DNA of 42,127 nucleotides from Promethearchaeota archaeon (GCA_019894815.1 JAGXNU010000001.1:1-42127), one strand, 5' to 3'; shown: positions 6,648 to 16,562, numbered from the stretch's first letter. Notes: generated by a model from the letters alone, not told the origin. Numbers and translations are program-made.

Positions 6648-8291
6648 ATGAAATTTGAAATTCAGGATGTAGATGCACTTGGACGTATCGGAAAGATTGA
6701 AGTAAATAATAAACAAATGATAACCCCTAATTTATTTCCTGTAATCCATCCTTTTGATAATGTAATCACGGCTTCTGGATTAAAAGATTTAGGAGCTCAG
6801 TGTCTATTCACGAACGCATACATCATGTATAAAAATAAAGAATATAGAGAGGAAATATTAAACAAAGGAATTCATGATTTTCTAAATTACGATGGGATTA
6901 TTGCGACAGATAGCGGAGCTTTTCAGCAGTACATGTATAATGATAACAAAATTGAGATCAGCCCAGAGGAGATTGAAAATTTTCAAGAAAGAATCGAATC
7001 AGACTTTCCCGTGATTTTAGATCTCCCGGTTCAATTGGAAGATACTTTTGAAGTAGCCGAATCAAAAGTTTTAAAGACAATAGAGAGAGCGAAAGAAAAC
7101 ATATCAAGAAGAGAAAACCAAAATTGCTATTGGATTGGCCCAATTCACGGAGGAAAGTTCCCAGATTTACTAAAAAGAAGTAGTATCGAGATGAGTAAGT
7201 TAGATTTTGGTATATATGCTATTGGAGGGTTAGTAAAGGCATTTCTACAATACCAATTTGAATTAACTCTGAACATGTTAATAACAGTGAAAAAAAATAT
7301 CATTCCTAATAAGCCCCTTCATATGTTTGGTTTAGGGTTACCACAATTCTTCTCATTAGCAGTTGCATGCGGATGTGATTTAATGGATTCGGCAGCCTAT
7401 ATCTTATTTGCCAAGCAAAATCGCTATTTCACACTTTCTACGGGTACTAAAAGATTAGATGAATTGATTGAATTTCCGTGTCATTGCCCGATTTGTACTA
7501 AATATACGCCAAGTGAAGTAAAAACTTTTGAACCGGAGTTAATAGTGGAATTGTTAGCAAAACATAATCTCTATCTCTCTTTTTCAGAATTAAGGACAAT
7601 AAGACAAGCAATAAGGGATGGTAATTTATGGGAATTAGTAGAAACTAGAATAAGAAATCATCCAAATTTGGTTAACGCCTATAGAATGATAAAAAACCAC
7701 GATAATTTCTTTGAACTACATGAGAAAGCATATAAAAATCATGGCAGGCTTTATTCCTCGGTCGAAAGTGTAAATAGACCGCTATTCCGGCGTTATAGTA
7801 ATAAATTGGACACAAATTACCGAGTCCCAAAAGAAGTTAAATTTTTAATAATACTGCCAGAACTGGATGTAAAAGGGGTTTATTCACCACAGATCCAAAA
7901 ATGGATAGAAATCATTAACAATAACGCAAATCGAGAGAAGATTCACATCATATTAGCATCATCGTACTATGGGGTAATCCCTAATGAACTGATGGAGAGT
8001 TTTCCGCTTGGTCAACATGAAGGAAGAATGGAATTTAAGCATCAAGACCACGCTTATAATGCGCTAAGCAATACAAAATTATTTTTTGAGAAAAATCACG
8101 ATCATTATGTTAAGATAGCGATATTATTACCGAATGAATATCTAAACGAGTTGAATGAAAAAACAGATATCTCAAAAAATAATGTAATTTTCATCATTAA
8201 AGATTATTTAACTAATAAATTTAAAGAAAAAGGCTCTACTTTTCTTGATATTGAATCCGTATTAGAATATTTCAATGATGGTTTAAAATAA
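6648..8291 (+). CDS. tgtA: Archaeosine tRNA-guanine transglycosylase with extra C-terminal domain
   Basis: This enzyme exchanges guanine-15 of archaeal tRNAs for preQ0, the first step towards archaeosine. Both catalytic aspartates are visible: D88 in TDSGAFQ and D247 in MDSAAY. So is the zinc site C278-x-C280-x2-C283 with H306, so the catalytic domain looks active. After about residue 390 there is a Rossmann-like domain (LIILPELDVKG..., SSYYGVIPNEL) resembling the DUF5591 domain of ArcS/TgtA2 proteins. A PUA RNA-binding domain, usual at the end of single-chain enzymes, is not seen at 547 residues. Its stop shares one base with the next start, so translation is probably coupled to the DUF371 gene. 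Confidence 0.92.
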   Translation: MKFEIQDVDALGRIGKIEVNNKQMITPNLFPVIHPFDNVITASGLKDLGAQCLFTNAYIMYKNKEYREEILNKGIHDFLNYDGIIATDSGAFQQYMYNDNKIEISPEEIENFQERIESDFPVILDLPVQLEDTFEVAESKVLKTIERAKENISRRENQNCYWIGPIHGGKFPDLLKRSSIEMSKLDFGIYAIGGLVKAFLQYQFELTLNMLITVKKNIIPNKPLHMFGLGLPQFFSLAVACGCDLMDSAAYILFAKQNRYFTLSTGTKRLDELIEFPCHCPICTKYTPSEVKTFEPELIVELLAKHNLYLSFSELRTIRQAIRDGNLWELVETRIRNHPNLVNAYRMIKNHDNFFELHEKAYKNHGRLYSSVESVNRPLFRRYSNKLDTNYRVPKEVKFLIILPELDVKGVYSPQIQKWIEIINNNANREKIHIILASSYYGVIPNELMESFPLGQHEGRMEFKHQDHAYNALSNTKLFFEKNHDHYVKIAILLPNEYLNELNEKTDISKNNVIFIIKDYLTNKFKEKGSTFLDIESVLEYFNDGLK

Positions 8292-8713
8292 TGACCAATC
8301 TAGAGAAAATCGTTGCTTTTGGGCATGTAAATGTCTCTTGTATTCATAATTCAACCATCGAAATCACAAAAGAAAATTATTTAACTAGTAAAGGAACTTG
8401 CGTTTTAGGAATCAACTCATCAAAAGCGTGTTCCGATTTAGATTTAAAATTAAAACAAAAAATCTGGGATGGCGCGAGAATCGAAGTGGTAATCCAAGTA
8501 GAAGATTTTAAGGATAATTTTCATGGTTTTGGAAGCAAATTATTACCTCTTTCCCACGAGTCTGATCTAGTTTTCCGTAAAAGTGATTTTATCTGTGATC
8601 GAACTGTTTTAATTAACTGTTCTAAATCATCAAGCGATTTAAATAGAAATTTAGTTAAAAGTTTAACTTCTTCCAATAAAGAAATAAAATTAACATTCAA
8701 AACTACGATATGA
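8291..8713 (+). CDS. DUF371 family archaeal protein
   Basis: A 140-residue protein with the conserved DUF371 layout: GHxNVSCIHxxTIEITKE near the start, a CVLGINSSKACSDL segment, and a SDFICDRT...SSSDLNRNLV end. The family is archaeal and has no proven function. Here it overlaps tgtA by one base and trm5 by four (ATGA), so it is co-translated with two tRNA-modifying enzymes. This context suggests a role in tRNA or translation. Confidence 0.85.
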   Translation: MTNLEKIVAFGHVNVSCIHNSTIEITKENYLTSKGTCVLGINSSKACSDLDLKLKQKIWDGARIEVVIQVEDFKDNFHGFGSKLLPLSHESDLVFRKSDFICDRTVLINCSKSSSDLNRNLVKSLTSSNKEIKLTFKTTI

Positions 8714-9852
8714 CGAGAAAAAACATCCAATTTATTAAGGTTAAAAAGGAAAAGGGAGAAGACCTAATAAAGTCATTAAATACTAATTTTAAAAAGCTTA
8801 GAATTATTCATCCGGATTACCAAATTGAATATGACGGTAATTATATTCTTTTTCCAATAAAAGACCTCACTGATGAACAATTTCATGAATTAAATAAGAC
8901 ACTTAAAAATCAATTTTCAATAGAAATCATGAATAAGAAAGGTACATCAAAACGAAAGATAGATAGACGCACTCTAGAAGATTTTTTAGAAAACACATTA
9001 CCAAATGATGTATTAAACATAATTCCGAGATCCTATGATGTTATTGGTAATATTGCAATTGTTGAGTTTGATCGCTTTTTAGAATTGAGTCAAAAAAAGA
9101 GCATTAAATATAAGAATCAAGTAGCGAGTGCAATTATACATGTCAATAAGGGATTGAAATCGGTTTATGAAAAGAAAAGTGAAATTAAAGGAGAATATCG
9201 ATTAAGGGAATTCTCGATTTTAAAAGGTCCAGACAATCCTGAAACTATTCATAAAGAAAATAAATGCTTGTTTAAACTTGATATAAAAACGACTTATTTT
9301 TCTCCCCGATTGGTGTACGAAAGAAATAGAATAGCTACAAGTCAATTTAATGAAAATGAAAACATTACTGATATGTTTGCAGGTGTAGGTCCTTTTTCAA
9401 TACAAATAGCTAAAAATCACCCGGTGAATATTTATTCTTTTGATATAAATCCCGCTGCTTGTAAATATTTAGAAGATAACGTTAGACTTAATAAAGTAAA
9501 TGACAAAATAACAGTTCATAATTTAGATGTTAAGAATTTAGTAGATACGAATAGCACGCTAGGAGAGACTTTAAAAAATAGCATGGATCGCGTCATAATG
9601 AATTTACCAGAAAAGGCGGTTAATTTTCTTGATGTTGCTTGTTTTCTTCTTAAAGAATCAGGAGGAATTATTCATTATTATCTTTTTAATGAAAAATCTT
9701 CCACTATTGAGCAGACTATTCAAAATTTAGAAAAGAAATTTGATGAGGAAAAATATCATATCGTAAAAATCTTGTCTTCAAGAAAGGTTAAAGGATATTC
9801 ACCAAAGATTGATTTATTATCTTTTGATTTATATTTAAGACTAAAAAAATGA
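8710..9852 (+). CDS. trm5: Trm5-family tRNA (guanine-37) methyltransferase
   Basis: A 380-residue class I SAM-dependent methyltransferase. DMFAGVGPFSI at residue 221 onward is motif I, SFDINP.A is motif II, and NLPEKA at residue 298 is the catalytic motif IV. An N-terminal extension precedes the catalytic half, as in archaeal Trm5 with a D1 domain. It forms m1G37 in tRNA, which prevents frameshifting; some archaeal paralogues act in wyosine synthesis and cannot be separated here. It is coupled to DUF371 by an ATGA overlap. Confidence 0.92.
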   Translation: MTRKNIQFIKVKKEKGEDLIKSLNTNFKKLRIIHPDYQIEYDGNYILFPIKDLTDEQFHELNKTLKNQFSIEIMNKKGTSKRKIDRRTLEDFLENTLPNDVLNIIPRSYDVIGNIAIVEFDRFLELSQKKSIKYKNQVASAIIHVNKGLKSVYEKKSEIKGEYRLREFSILKGPDNPETIHKENKCLFKLDIKTTYFSPRLVYERNRIATSQFNENENITDMFAGVGPFSIQIAKNHPVNIYSFDINPAACKYLEDNVRLNKVNDKITVHNLDVKNLVDTNSTLGETLKNSMDRVIMNLPEKAVNFLDVACFLLKESGGIIHYYLFNEKSSTIEQTIQNLEKKFDEEKYHIVKILSSRKVKGYSPKIDLLSFDLYLRLKK

Positions 9853-9880
9853 GATTTTAAAACTTCTTTATTAAATATAT

Positions 9881-9888
9881 AAAAAAAA
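9881..9888 (-). terminator. T8 terminator of tRNA-Arg
   Basis: An A8 run on the plus strand reads as T8 on the minus strand, three bases after the tRNA discriminator. This fits termination of the tRNA transcript. Confidence 0.6.
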
Positions 9889-9891
9889 GAA

Positions 9892-9966
9892 TGGACCTGG
9901 CAGGATTCGAACCTGCGATCTTCGGATTAGAAGTCCGACGCCATATCCATGCTTGGCTACAGGTCC
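9892..9966 (-). tRNA. trnR-UCU: tRNA-Arg (anticodon UCU)
   Basis: Read on the minus strand, acceptor GGACCTG pairs perfectly with CAGGTCC. The D arm is GCC...GGC. The anticodon stem TCGGA/TCCGA carries loop CTTCTAA, so the anticodon is UCU. The T arm is GCAGG-TTCGAAT-CCTGC. The discriminator is A, with no encoded CCA and no intron. Confidence 0.97.
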
Positions 9967-10123
9967 TCACACAAATAGAATCTTGGATTGTCTATAAACT
10001 TTTTTAAAACACTTTATTTCTTCGTGGTAAATTAATAAATCGTTAATACATTTTTTTTAAAAATTCTAACTTATATTATTATATTATATCTCTAATGATA
10101 AAATGTAAATTTCTTCTGTTAAC

Positions 10124-10849
10124 ATGAAGTATAATTTAATAAAAAGAACATTCATGCATCAAAATATTCCTTACTCTTTTAATTGGAATAAGGCACATTA
10201 TTTTCAGAAAATCAATCAAATTAATTCAAATAAAGAGGAATTTGACAGATTAAAAGGTCATTTCGAAGATGTTTATAAAGGAAATATACCAAATAATCTA
10301 TTTAATTCAAGGAACATTCCGAGAATTTCTCAATTCAAATTAAGAGGAATCAAATCTTCATATCTTGAATTCTTCAGAAAAAAACTCATAAGAACAGGTA
10401 AAATAATAGAACTGAATTCTCAATCAAAACTACCAATGAGAGCTCAGAAGGTATACGAGGCATTTGTTGACCGAAATAAGAAACCGGGTCATAATCCTAT
10501 ATTAAAAAATATTTTAATTAAGGATCCAGATTCAATTGCCATAGAAGTTCCAATTTGGAAGGAACATGATAATACTTGCCTTACTGGACATATCGATCTA
10601 ATCCAAATCGAAGGAAATACGTTAAAAGTAATAGATTACAAACCTGAAGGTAAATTTATGATATCCTTGCCCCAAGTTGCGATGTATGGTCTACTTGTAA
10701 AGAATGTATTAGGAATAAATAACTTAAAATGCATATCGTTTAATAAAGATGAAGCTTGGGAGTATGATCCACGGATATTATTAACAGATATAAAAGCCTT
10801 TTTGGATTCAAATAATTTAAAAGAAAGAGAATGGGAACGCTTTATTTAG
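10124..10849 (+). CDS. PD-(D/E)XK nuclease-superfamily protein (Cas4/RecB-like)
   Basis: A 241-residue protein whose C-terminal half shows the core of the PD-(D/E)XK fold: D158 in GHIDLI, D171-x-K173 in VIDYKPE, and the Q184-x3-Y188 motif (QVAMY) typical of RecB/Cas4-type nucleases. The N-terminal half is basic and unrecognised. No four-cysteine iron-sulfur cluster is present and no CRISPR array is nearby, so it is not a standard Cas4. A role in DNA repair or processing is an inference. It converges on a small membrane protein gene one base away. Confidence 0.7.
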   Translation: MKYNLIKRTFMHQNIPYSFNWNKAHYFQKINQINSNKEEFDRLKGHFEDVYKGNIPNNLFNSRNIPRISQFKLRGIKSSYLEFFRKKLIRTGKIIELNSQSKLPMRAQKVYEAFVDRNKKPGHNPILKNILIKDPDSIAIEVPIWKEHDNTCLTGHIDLIQIEGNTLKVIDYKPEGKFMISLPQVAMYGLLVKNVLGINNLKCISFNKDEAWEYDPRILLTDIKAFLDSNNLKEREWERFI

Positions 10850-10850
10850 A

Positions 10851-11114
10851 TTATAGCTTTTTCTTTGTAATCTGATTTGTCTTTTTTTCATCATTTGGTT
10901 TTACATAACCACGAAGTAAAAAATGACATAGAATTATAGCTGCACATTCAACAATAATACTTATAAAAGTAATCATTGTTCCATTCGTTCCTAAAAATCT
11001 TAAAAATATTGCTATCGCTAAACCTGATGATAATAGAATGACTATTAGGAAAGCCTTTAGAATTTGACTCATTGAATCTTTGATATAACCGAGTTCTTTT
11101 TTTAGCCAAGACAT
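10851..11114 (-). CDS. Small membrane protein, two transmembrane segments
   Basis: An 87-residue protein with hydrophobic helices at about residues 19-39 and 46-68 and a lysine-rich tail. No family was recognised. Confidence 0.65.
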   Translation of the reverse strand: MSWLKKELGYIKDSMSQILKAFLIVILLSSGLAIAIFLRFLGTNGTMITFISIIVECAAIILCHFLLRGYVKPNDEKKTNQITKKKL

Positions 11115-11187
11115 GACAAAATCATTTCATTTTAGTTTTTATACTCTATTTTAATAAATTAGGGCAATTTTAATATTTTTTTTTATT

Positions 11188-13599
11188 TTAGCTATTCTTA
11201 CGTTTTTTCTTGAATTTAAAATAGAGAACTTTATCTAAAATCTTTCCAATTTTAATAGCAATTCTTCTCGCGATCTCAAATCTTTCCCCATCTACCATTG
11301 CTTTAATTTCATCAAGAGAAGGATCGTGTTTTAATCTTTCAGTTAAGACATCTTTAATGATTTGAGACACATCATTTTCCATTTGTTCATCACTGGGAAC
11401 TTTAAAATTTGGTTCTAATTTTTTAATTAAATCAATTGATTCTTTGTAAAATTCGAAAAATTTAATCTTGGGATTCGGACCAGATTCACTATGAATTTTA
11501 ATACTTTCAGTTAATATTTTTGTATCTTTCTCTTGCCAATAAAATTGATTCGGGTTGATTCCAGGACGACTAATCCCCATATTTGCTGAGGTAATGCGAC
11601 GTTCGATCCAATTAAAGGTACTCTCTTCCTGTTTTTCACGAATGATTCTCCTCTTCTCTTGTTTTTTTTTTTCTACATTTTCAATGACTTCTATAACTTT
11701 TGATTTCCCTTTTTCATTAAATTTTTCAAATCGTTTGACTAAATCATAAGCTAAGCAGTATGAAACAGGAGAAATAAGGTCGGCTTTCAATGATAATTGA
11801 GTATCATCACCAAAAATATTACTAGGTTGAGTTTTTAACTCTGATATACATTCTTTTAATGATTTGTTTAGTAAGAGTGATAAAATAAATCCATTAACAA
11901 GAAATACTTGATTTCTTGCACTGAATACAATTACTAACTCCTCTTGTCGTTTCATAATTCGATTGATAATCAATTCTTCGAATTTAATATTTACCCATTC
12001 CTCAGATTCTAAAGTACCTTCGATTTTTGTTAAGGCTAGTAGATATAACCCCTTATCATTGGTTACCTTGTTATATAACTCGATAATTCGACTATATTGA
12101 CGGAGGATTTTAGATAAGATGTGTAAATAAATATCTTTAACGATGTTATTAAAAAATTCATCAAAATTAAGAATTAAGATAATTTGTGAATAATTTGAAA
12201 GGTTGAGATCATAAAAAAACACTTTTTCTATAATCTGCTTTTTTCTTACGAATTCTCTTAAATCATTTATGGTAAAACCAAGTCGTTCTTCTAAGAGACT
12301 CCAAAGTTTTTGAAGAGGGATCTCATCTCGATATATTAAATTAATTATGTTAACGTCTGATAAATTATCAATTGATCCTATAATACTTTGAAGATATGGA
12401 TACTTTAGATCACAAAGAAGTTTATTTGTTTGATAAAGTAAATTCCTTTCTGGATCGTTTAAGAGAATTAAATCTTGTTCATGAATATTATAGCGAACCA
12501 TGTTCATTTTTACCTTTTCGATGACGTCTTCATCAATGTTAACAATTTTTAGGATGTCATCAACGCCCCTAGTGTTTAGTAAGAAAATAATCTCATCAAA
12601 ACTAGATTCTTTTAAACTTTGAAGTAAATATATGAAATCATTAGGATTGTTCTTTAGTTGCTCAAATAATTTGGATTTTAAGAATGAAAGGATTTTATTT
12701 TCAAAACTATCATATTCTATTTTTTCTGTTAAGCTTTCATCAATAATATCTACTAAATTTTCTTTTATTGTATTTCCTTCAATAAAAATTCTTAAAGCAT
12801 GAATAGACACGGGAAATTTTTCTGATTCATATTCTATTATTTTGCGTTTAATCATTCTGACTGGCATTGCTTGATTTTGTAGTTCTTTATATGACTTAAA
12901 TTCAAATCTCTTCTTGATTCTCAAAATTAGTCTATCTAATGTAGATAATTCAATGAAATTATCTTCTTTTTCATCCCTTTCTAATTTTTTTTCCAAATCA
13001 ATTGAGAGATCCTTAAATGCAGAGCTTTCTTCTAAAATTTCATATTTGATCTCATCAACTAATCCAATCAAATCTCCAATAAAATCGTAAAAATAAAAAG
13101 GGGGATAATTTGTAACAATTTCTAATAATTTCTGTTCGATTTCTTCATCAAGTTCTTTTTTTTGCCGCACTTTTTCATTTTCTGATAAATCTGAGCTTCT
13201 TTCATTAATCAGCAGATTCAAAAAGGAATTTTCTAATTTTATGATCTTATGAAGTAGGTCGATCTCAAGATTAAAAGAATTTTTTAATAACATTTCGAAC
13301 TCTGACATTAATAGCTTCTTTTGTTGCTCTTCAAAATGGCTCGCAGTTTCATATGCAAATTTATTATATTGTTGTGTTTCAAGCACTCGAATACCCATAT
13401 CATGATAAAGATGTATAGATGCAGTAGCTAATAATAATGATTTAAGTGTACCATTATTTTGAACTAGCTTCGTTATTAAAATCTTGTCTTGTTCACGTTT
13501 AAAATGTGAAAGTATTCTATTAATCGTTTGAAAGTATCTGTAAGTACCTTCTATAGCTGTGGTTTTTCTCTTTATCCCACTTATTTTTCTATCAACCAT
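11188..13599 (-). CDS. Large orphan protein, 803 residues, second gene of a coupled pair
   Basis: No family was recognised. The protein is predominantly helical and highly charged. A coiled-coil-like stretch (VEKKKQEKRRIIREKQEE) lies near residue 650 and a very basic C-terminus ends it (KFKKKRKNS). There is no signal peptide, membrane segment or nucleotide-binding motif. Its start overlaps the end of the upstream 767-residue orphan by 19 bases, so the two are almost certainly co-translated and may form a complex. Confidence 0.9.
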   Translation of the reverse strand: MVDRKISGIKRKTTAIEGTYRYFQTINRILSHFKREQDKILITKLVQNNGTLKSLLLATASIHLYHDMGIRVLETQQYNKFAYETASHFEEQQKKLLMSEFEMLLKNSFNLEIDLLHKIIKLENSFLNLLINERSSDLSENEKVRQKKELDEEIEQKLLEIVTNYPPFYFYDFIGDLIGLVDEIKYEILEESSAFKDLSIDLEKKLERDEKEDNFIELSTLDRLILRIKKRFEFKSYKELQNQAMPVRMIKRKIIEYESEKFPVSIHALRIFIEGNTIKENLVDIIDESLTEKIEYDSFENKILSFLKSKLFEQLKNNPNDFIYLLQSLKESSFDEIIFLLNTRGVDDILKIVNIDEDVIEKVKMNMVRYNIHEQDLILLNDPERNLLYQTNKLLCDLKYPYLQSIIGSIDNLSDVNIINLIYRDEIPLQKLWSLLEERLGFTINDLREFVRKKQIIEKVFFYDLNLSNYSQIILILNFDEFFNNIVKDIYLHILSKILRQYSRIIELYNKVTNDKGLYLLALTKIEGTLESEEWVNIKFEELIINRIMKRQEELVIVFSARNQVFLVNGFILSLLLNKSLKECISELKTQPSNIFGDDTQLSLKADLISPVSYCLAYDLVKRFEKFNEKGKSKVIEVIENVEKKKQEKRRIIREKQEESTFNWIERRITSANMGISRPGINPNQFYWQEKDTKILTESIKIHSESGPNPKIKFFEFYKESIDLIKKLEPNFKVPSDEQMENDVSQIIKDVLTERLKHDPSLDEIKAMVDGERFEIARRIAIKIGKILDKVLYFKFKKKRKNS

Positions 13600-15884
13600 G
13601 CTCTATAAACCTCTTTAAAATTATCTGAAATTTCGAATAATGACTTTTTTCCCCAATATTTGAAATTAAAAACATGAAATAATTCTCTTTTAAACAACTT
13701 TCTTTCATTATCCGTAAATTTATGACTTAATATTATAGATATTGGACGAGGAATCAATTTTGAAAAGTATTTCAAATTCACTTCTTCAATGTAATTATAA
13801 AAAGTATCTTGTTTCTTCAATCTAAGGAACTCAATAGGTATTAACTCCTCTTCTTTCATATTTAATATGCTAAGTTCGGTTTCTATTCTTTTTCGAACGT
13901 ATAATGGGAATTCAGTAGCAATTCCTCTACAATACTCAAACTGTTTATAAAATTCCAGAAATAAATTATGATTTAAGTCATTGGAAACCTTAGCAATATA
14001 TTGATCTAAGAATTTAAAAAAGTGATCAATTTGTTGTTCACGTAATTCTCTTTCTTCTAAATAATTAATAAAATCTGTTACAATTTCATTTAAGGTCCAA
14101 TTTCGCTGTTCCTCTACTTTAAAAAAAAGTTTTGCATAATCCGTTATCCATTCTAAAATATAATATTTCCACGCTAGATTAATTCCGCCAATACGTTTTT
14201 CTAGAAATCGATGGAACTTATTAGAAAATGTAACTGGATCTTTGATTTTATTTTTAGATTCTTCTTTTAAAAAACGATTAATGGTACTATAACGTAAAAT
14301 ATAGCTTAGTAAGTATTCTAATTCAGTTGAATACGTTTTAAAATTATCAATATGTTCCTTTATTGAGTCTGGTGCATTCGTTTGGATTTCTGCAAAAGAT
14401 ATTATGTCTTTAATGTCTAATTGCGATTTTTCAAAAAATAATGGAATGCTTTGCTTTACAATTTTTTTAAATTCTCTAACTAAAATTTCCTCATCATAAT
14501 GAGATCCCTTAGTAATATGGACTGTACTAAGTTCAATTTGATTAAATAAAAACTCTTGAAATTTAGTTAGAATATTATTACCTATATTTTTGGCGGGTTC
14601 TTGTTCATGAGTAAATTTATCCTTTAATTGAGAAATAAAATTCAATATGAATGTCTTTAATCTTCTTCGAGCTAAATATTGAGGCAGGCTCTCTCTTATG
14701 ATCTCAAAGCTTGCTTTCACAATTTCTGTTAAAATATATACAGAAGAATTTAAATCATTAGCTCGAAGTTTATTGGAATTATGGATTGAATGCGATATTG
14801 AGTTGTTAGCGATTATGTATATTTCATCATAAATTTTATCACTTTTTCCAAGTTCTTTATGAATAAAATCTCCATATAATTTTAACAACTCTTGTAAATT
14901 ACCTGATTCTCCAGAAAGTAGAAATCTATTAGAATTTTCTAAAAATTTGTTGAAATTTGACTCTAAAATTTTCAAATCTTTTTCATATTCATCAATAATC
15001 CACTTTATGGTGTGAAATTCTTTAATTTGTTCAATCCGGGCATTTATTCGATCAATTATGAAAGAAATTACACCTTCTTTTGATTCATCAATCGTTCCTG
15101 CATTAGCCAAATTTATTAAATTTGACCCTAATTGAAGTGTTTTTTCAACAACATAATTTGCACTAGGTTCAGAAATTGCATACTTTAGATGTTCTCTTGA
15201 AGGATGTTCATCAAGGGGATCACTCATTTTTTGAAAAGTAGGGTTTGAAAATTTAATTTCAATCGGTTTTTTATTCCAATAATATTCAACATCTGATTTA
15301 ATTGACGCGAACGTATCTAACATTTCTTTTTCAGTAGGTAAAGATAAGCTTACTCCAATAAGCTTTTTATTCCATTTATCTTCGAGTAAGTCACCAAATA
15401 ATTTTTTGCTAAATCTAGATGCAAAATTTCGGAGTACCAATGCTTTTTGGTCTTTATTTAAATCTGGATGATCTGTGAATTCTTCTACCTCAAAAAATAA
15501 TTTACTTACATTATTAACCGAGTCTCGTGATTTATGGGTGTCTAAATATCCAATCTCTGGTTTTAAGGCAAGGAGCAGGCTTTCGCAATCTTTAAATTTA
15601 CCTGGGATTAATACCATTGATTTTGGGAAGATTTTCAGTAATGCTTCCTTTTCATCATAATTATAAAGTTCAAATTCGATACTAAATAGTTCAGAACCAG
15701 TAAAATCCCTCAAAATTGCATTATACATCCTTAAATATGTGATAACATCTTGAGACAATTGGTTCATTTTACCTTTAGTTAATTTTCCGGGTCCGATAAC
15801 ATCTCCAACAACAATATCATCTGGAGAGGAATAACCAAAAATTAGAGAAAATTGATAGTTAATTGATTCTCGAGTGGTGATCAT
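13581..15884 (-). CDS. Large orphan protein, 767 residues, first gene of a coupled pair
   Basis: No family was recognised. The N-terminal 100 residues (FSLIFGYSSPDDIVVGDVIG, then an IEFELYNYDEKEALLKIFP segment) look like an alpha/beta domain. The remainder is a long helical array. No catalytic motif or membrane segment is evident. The gene is divergent from the Roadblock/LC7 gene with a shared 273-base region that includes TTTAAATA-like elements near 15945. Helical scaffold-like length and neighbourhood to a Roadblock protein suggest a regulatory assembly, which is inference only. Confidence 0.9.
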   Translation of the reverse strand: MITTRESINYQFSLIFGYSSPDDIVVGDVIGPGKLTKGKMNQLSQDVITYLRMYNAILRDFTGSELFSIEFELYNYDEKEALLKIFPKSMVLIPGKFKDCESLLLALKPEIGYLDTHKSRDSVNNVSKLFFEVEEFTDHPDLNKDQKALVLRNFASRFSKKLFGDLLEDKWNKKLIGVSLSLPTEKEMLDTFASIKSDVEYYWNKKPIEIKFSNPTFQKMSDPLDEHPSREHLKYAISEPSANYVVEKTLQLGSNLINLANAGTIDESKEGVISFIIDRINARIEQIKEFHTIKWIIDEYEKDLKILESNFNKFLENSNRFLLSGESGNLQELLKLYGDFIHKELGKSDKIYDEIYIIANNSISHSIHNSNKLRANDLNSSVYILTEIVKASFEIIRESLPQYLARRRLKTFILNFISQLKDKFTHEQEPAKNIGNNILTKFQEFLFNQIELSTVHITKGSHYDEEILVREFKKIVKQSIPLFFEKSQLDIKDIISFAEIQTNAPDSIKEHIDNFKTYSTELEYLLSYILRYSTINRFLKEESKNKIKDPVTFSNKFHRFLEKRIGGINLAWKYYILEWITDYAKLFFKVEEQRNWTLNEIVTDFINYLEERELREQQIDHFFKFLDQYIAKVSNDLNHNLFLEFYKQFEYCRGIATEFPLYVRKRIETELSILNMKEEELIPIEFLRLKKQDTFYNYIEEVNLKYFSKLIPRPISIILSHKFTDNERKLFKRELFHVFNFKYWGKKSLFEISDNFKEVYRAWLIEK

Positions 15885-16146
15885 TATAAAATACTTCTTC
15901 TTACTAATTTAGTTTAATGGTTTTAAGCTTCAACCAATTAAAAAATTTAAATATCTTATAGTTGATAAAGTATTAAAATTTAAGCAGAGCCATAACAGAA
16001 TATATATTTTTTTATCAGTATCTAATCAAAATTTGTTTTTACAAATTATATAATGTATAAAAATAAAAACATAAAAGAGATTATTTTTATAATAAATTAT
16101 ATAAAGCAATTTTCGCATATTTCAAAATTTTAAAACTTTTGCTAAA

Positions 16147-16152
16147 AGGTGA
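16147..16152 (+). promoter_or_regulatory. Ribosome binding site deciding a GTG start
   Basis: AGGTGA lies five bases before GTG at 16158 and supports that codon as the Roadblock start. A TATA-like ATTATATAAAG is near 16092-16103. Confidence 0.6.
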
Positions 16153-16157
16153 TATAA

Positions 16158-16562
16158 GTGGAATTTGGTTCGGATCTGGGAATCACGAGTAGCGACATTG
16201 AGAAAATTAGCCCTCAAATCACATTTATTACTTCAAATGCAGACATTGAGGCAATTGCACTTGTGTCAAAGGAAGGGTATCAGATAGCATTTTCTGCATT
16301 ACCACAGTACAAAGTTGATGGAGATCAATTCTGTGGGCTGGCCTCAGCTTTATTAATGACAGGGAGTTCAACAATTCAAACTTTATTTCAAGAAGATTTA
16401 AGTGAAATAATAGTAAGAGCAGAAAATGGTTATATAATTGTCAGTAATGCAGGACGTTTAGTAATCGTTTGTGCTGGAACCGTTATCGAAACACTCATGA
16501 AGACAGTTAAAGTAATGCGAATTGCAGCGAAGAATTTGAATAAAATTTTCGAAGGTCGTTAG
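16158..16562 (+). CDS. Roadblock/LC7 domain protein
   Basis: A 134-residue single-domain protein with the beta-alpha-beta pattern of Roadblock/LC7: ITFITSNADIEAIALVSKEGYQIAF, a helix over LASALLMTGSSTIQTLF, the strands EIIVRAENGYIIVSNAGRLVIVCAG, and a final long helix. In eukaryotes these domains regulate small GTPases (Ragulator, MglB-like) and dynein. Asgard archaea encode many stand-alone copies beside GTPases. No GTPase is in this window. The start is GTG with a good ribosome binding site. It is divergent from the 767/803-residue orphan pair. Confidence 0.85.
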   Translation: MEFGSDLGITSSDIEKISPQITFITSNADIEAIALVSKEGYQIAFSALPQYKVDGDQFCGLASALLMTGSSTIQTLFQEDLSEIIVRAENGYIIVSNAGRLVIVCAGTVIETLMKTVKVMRIAAKNLNKIFEGR

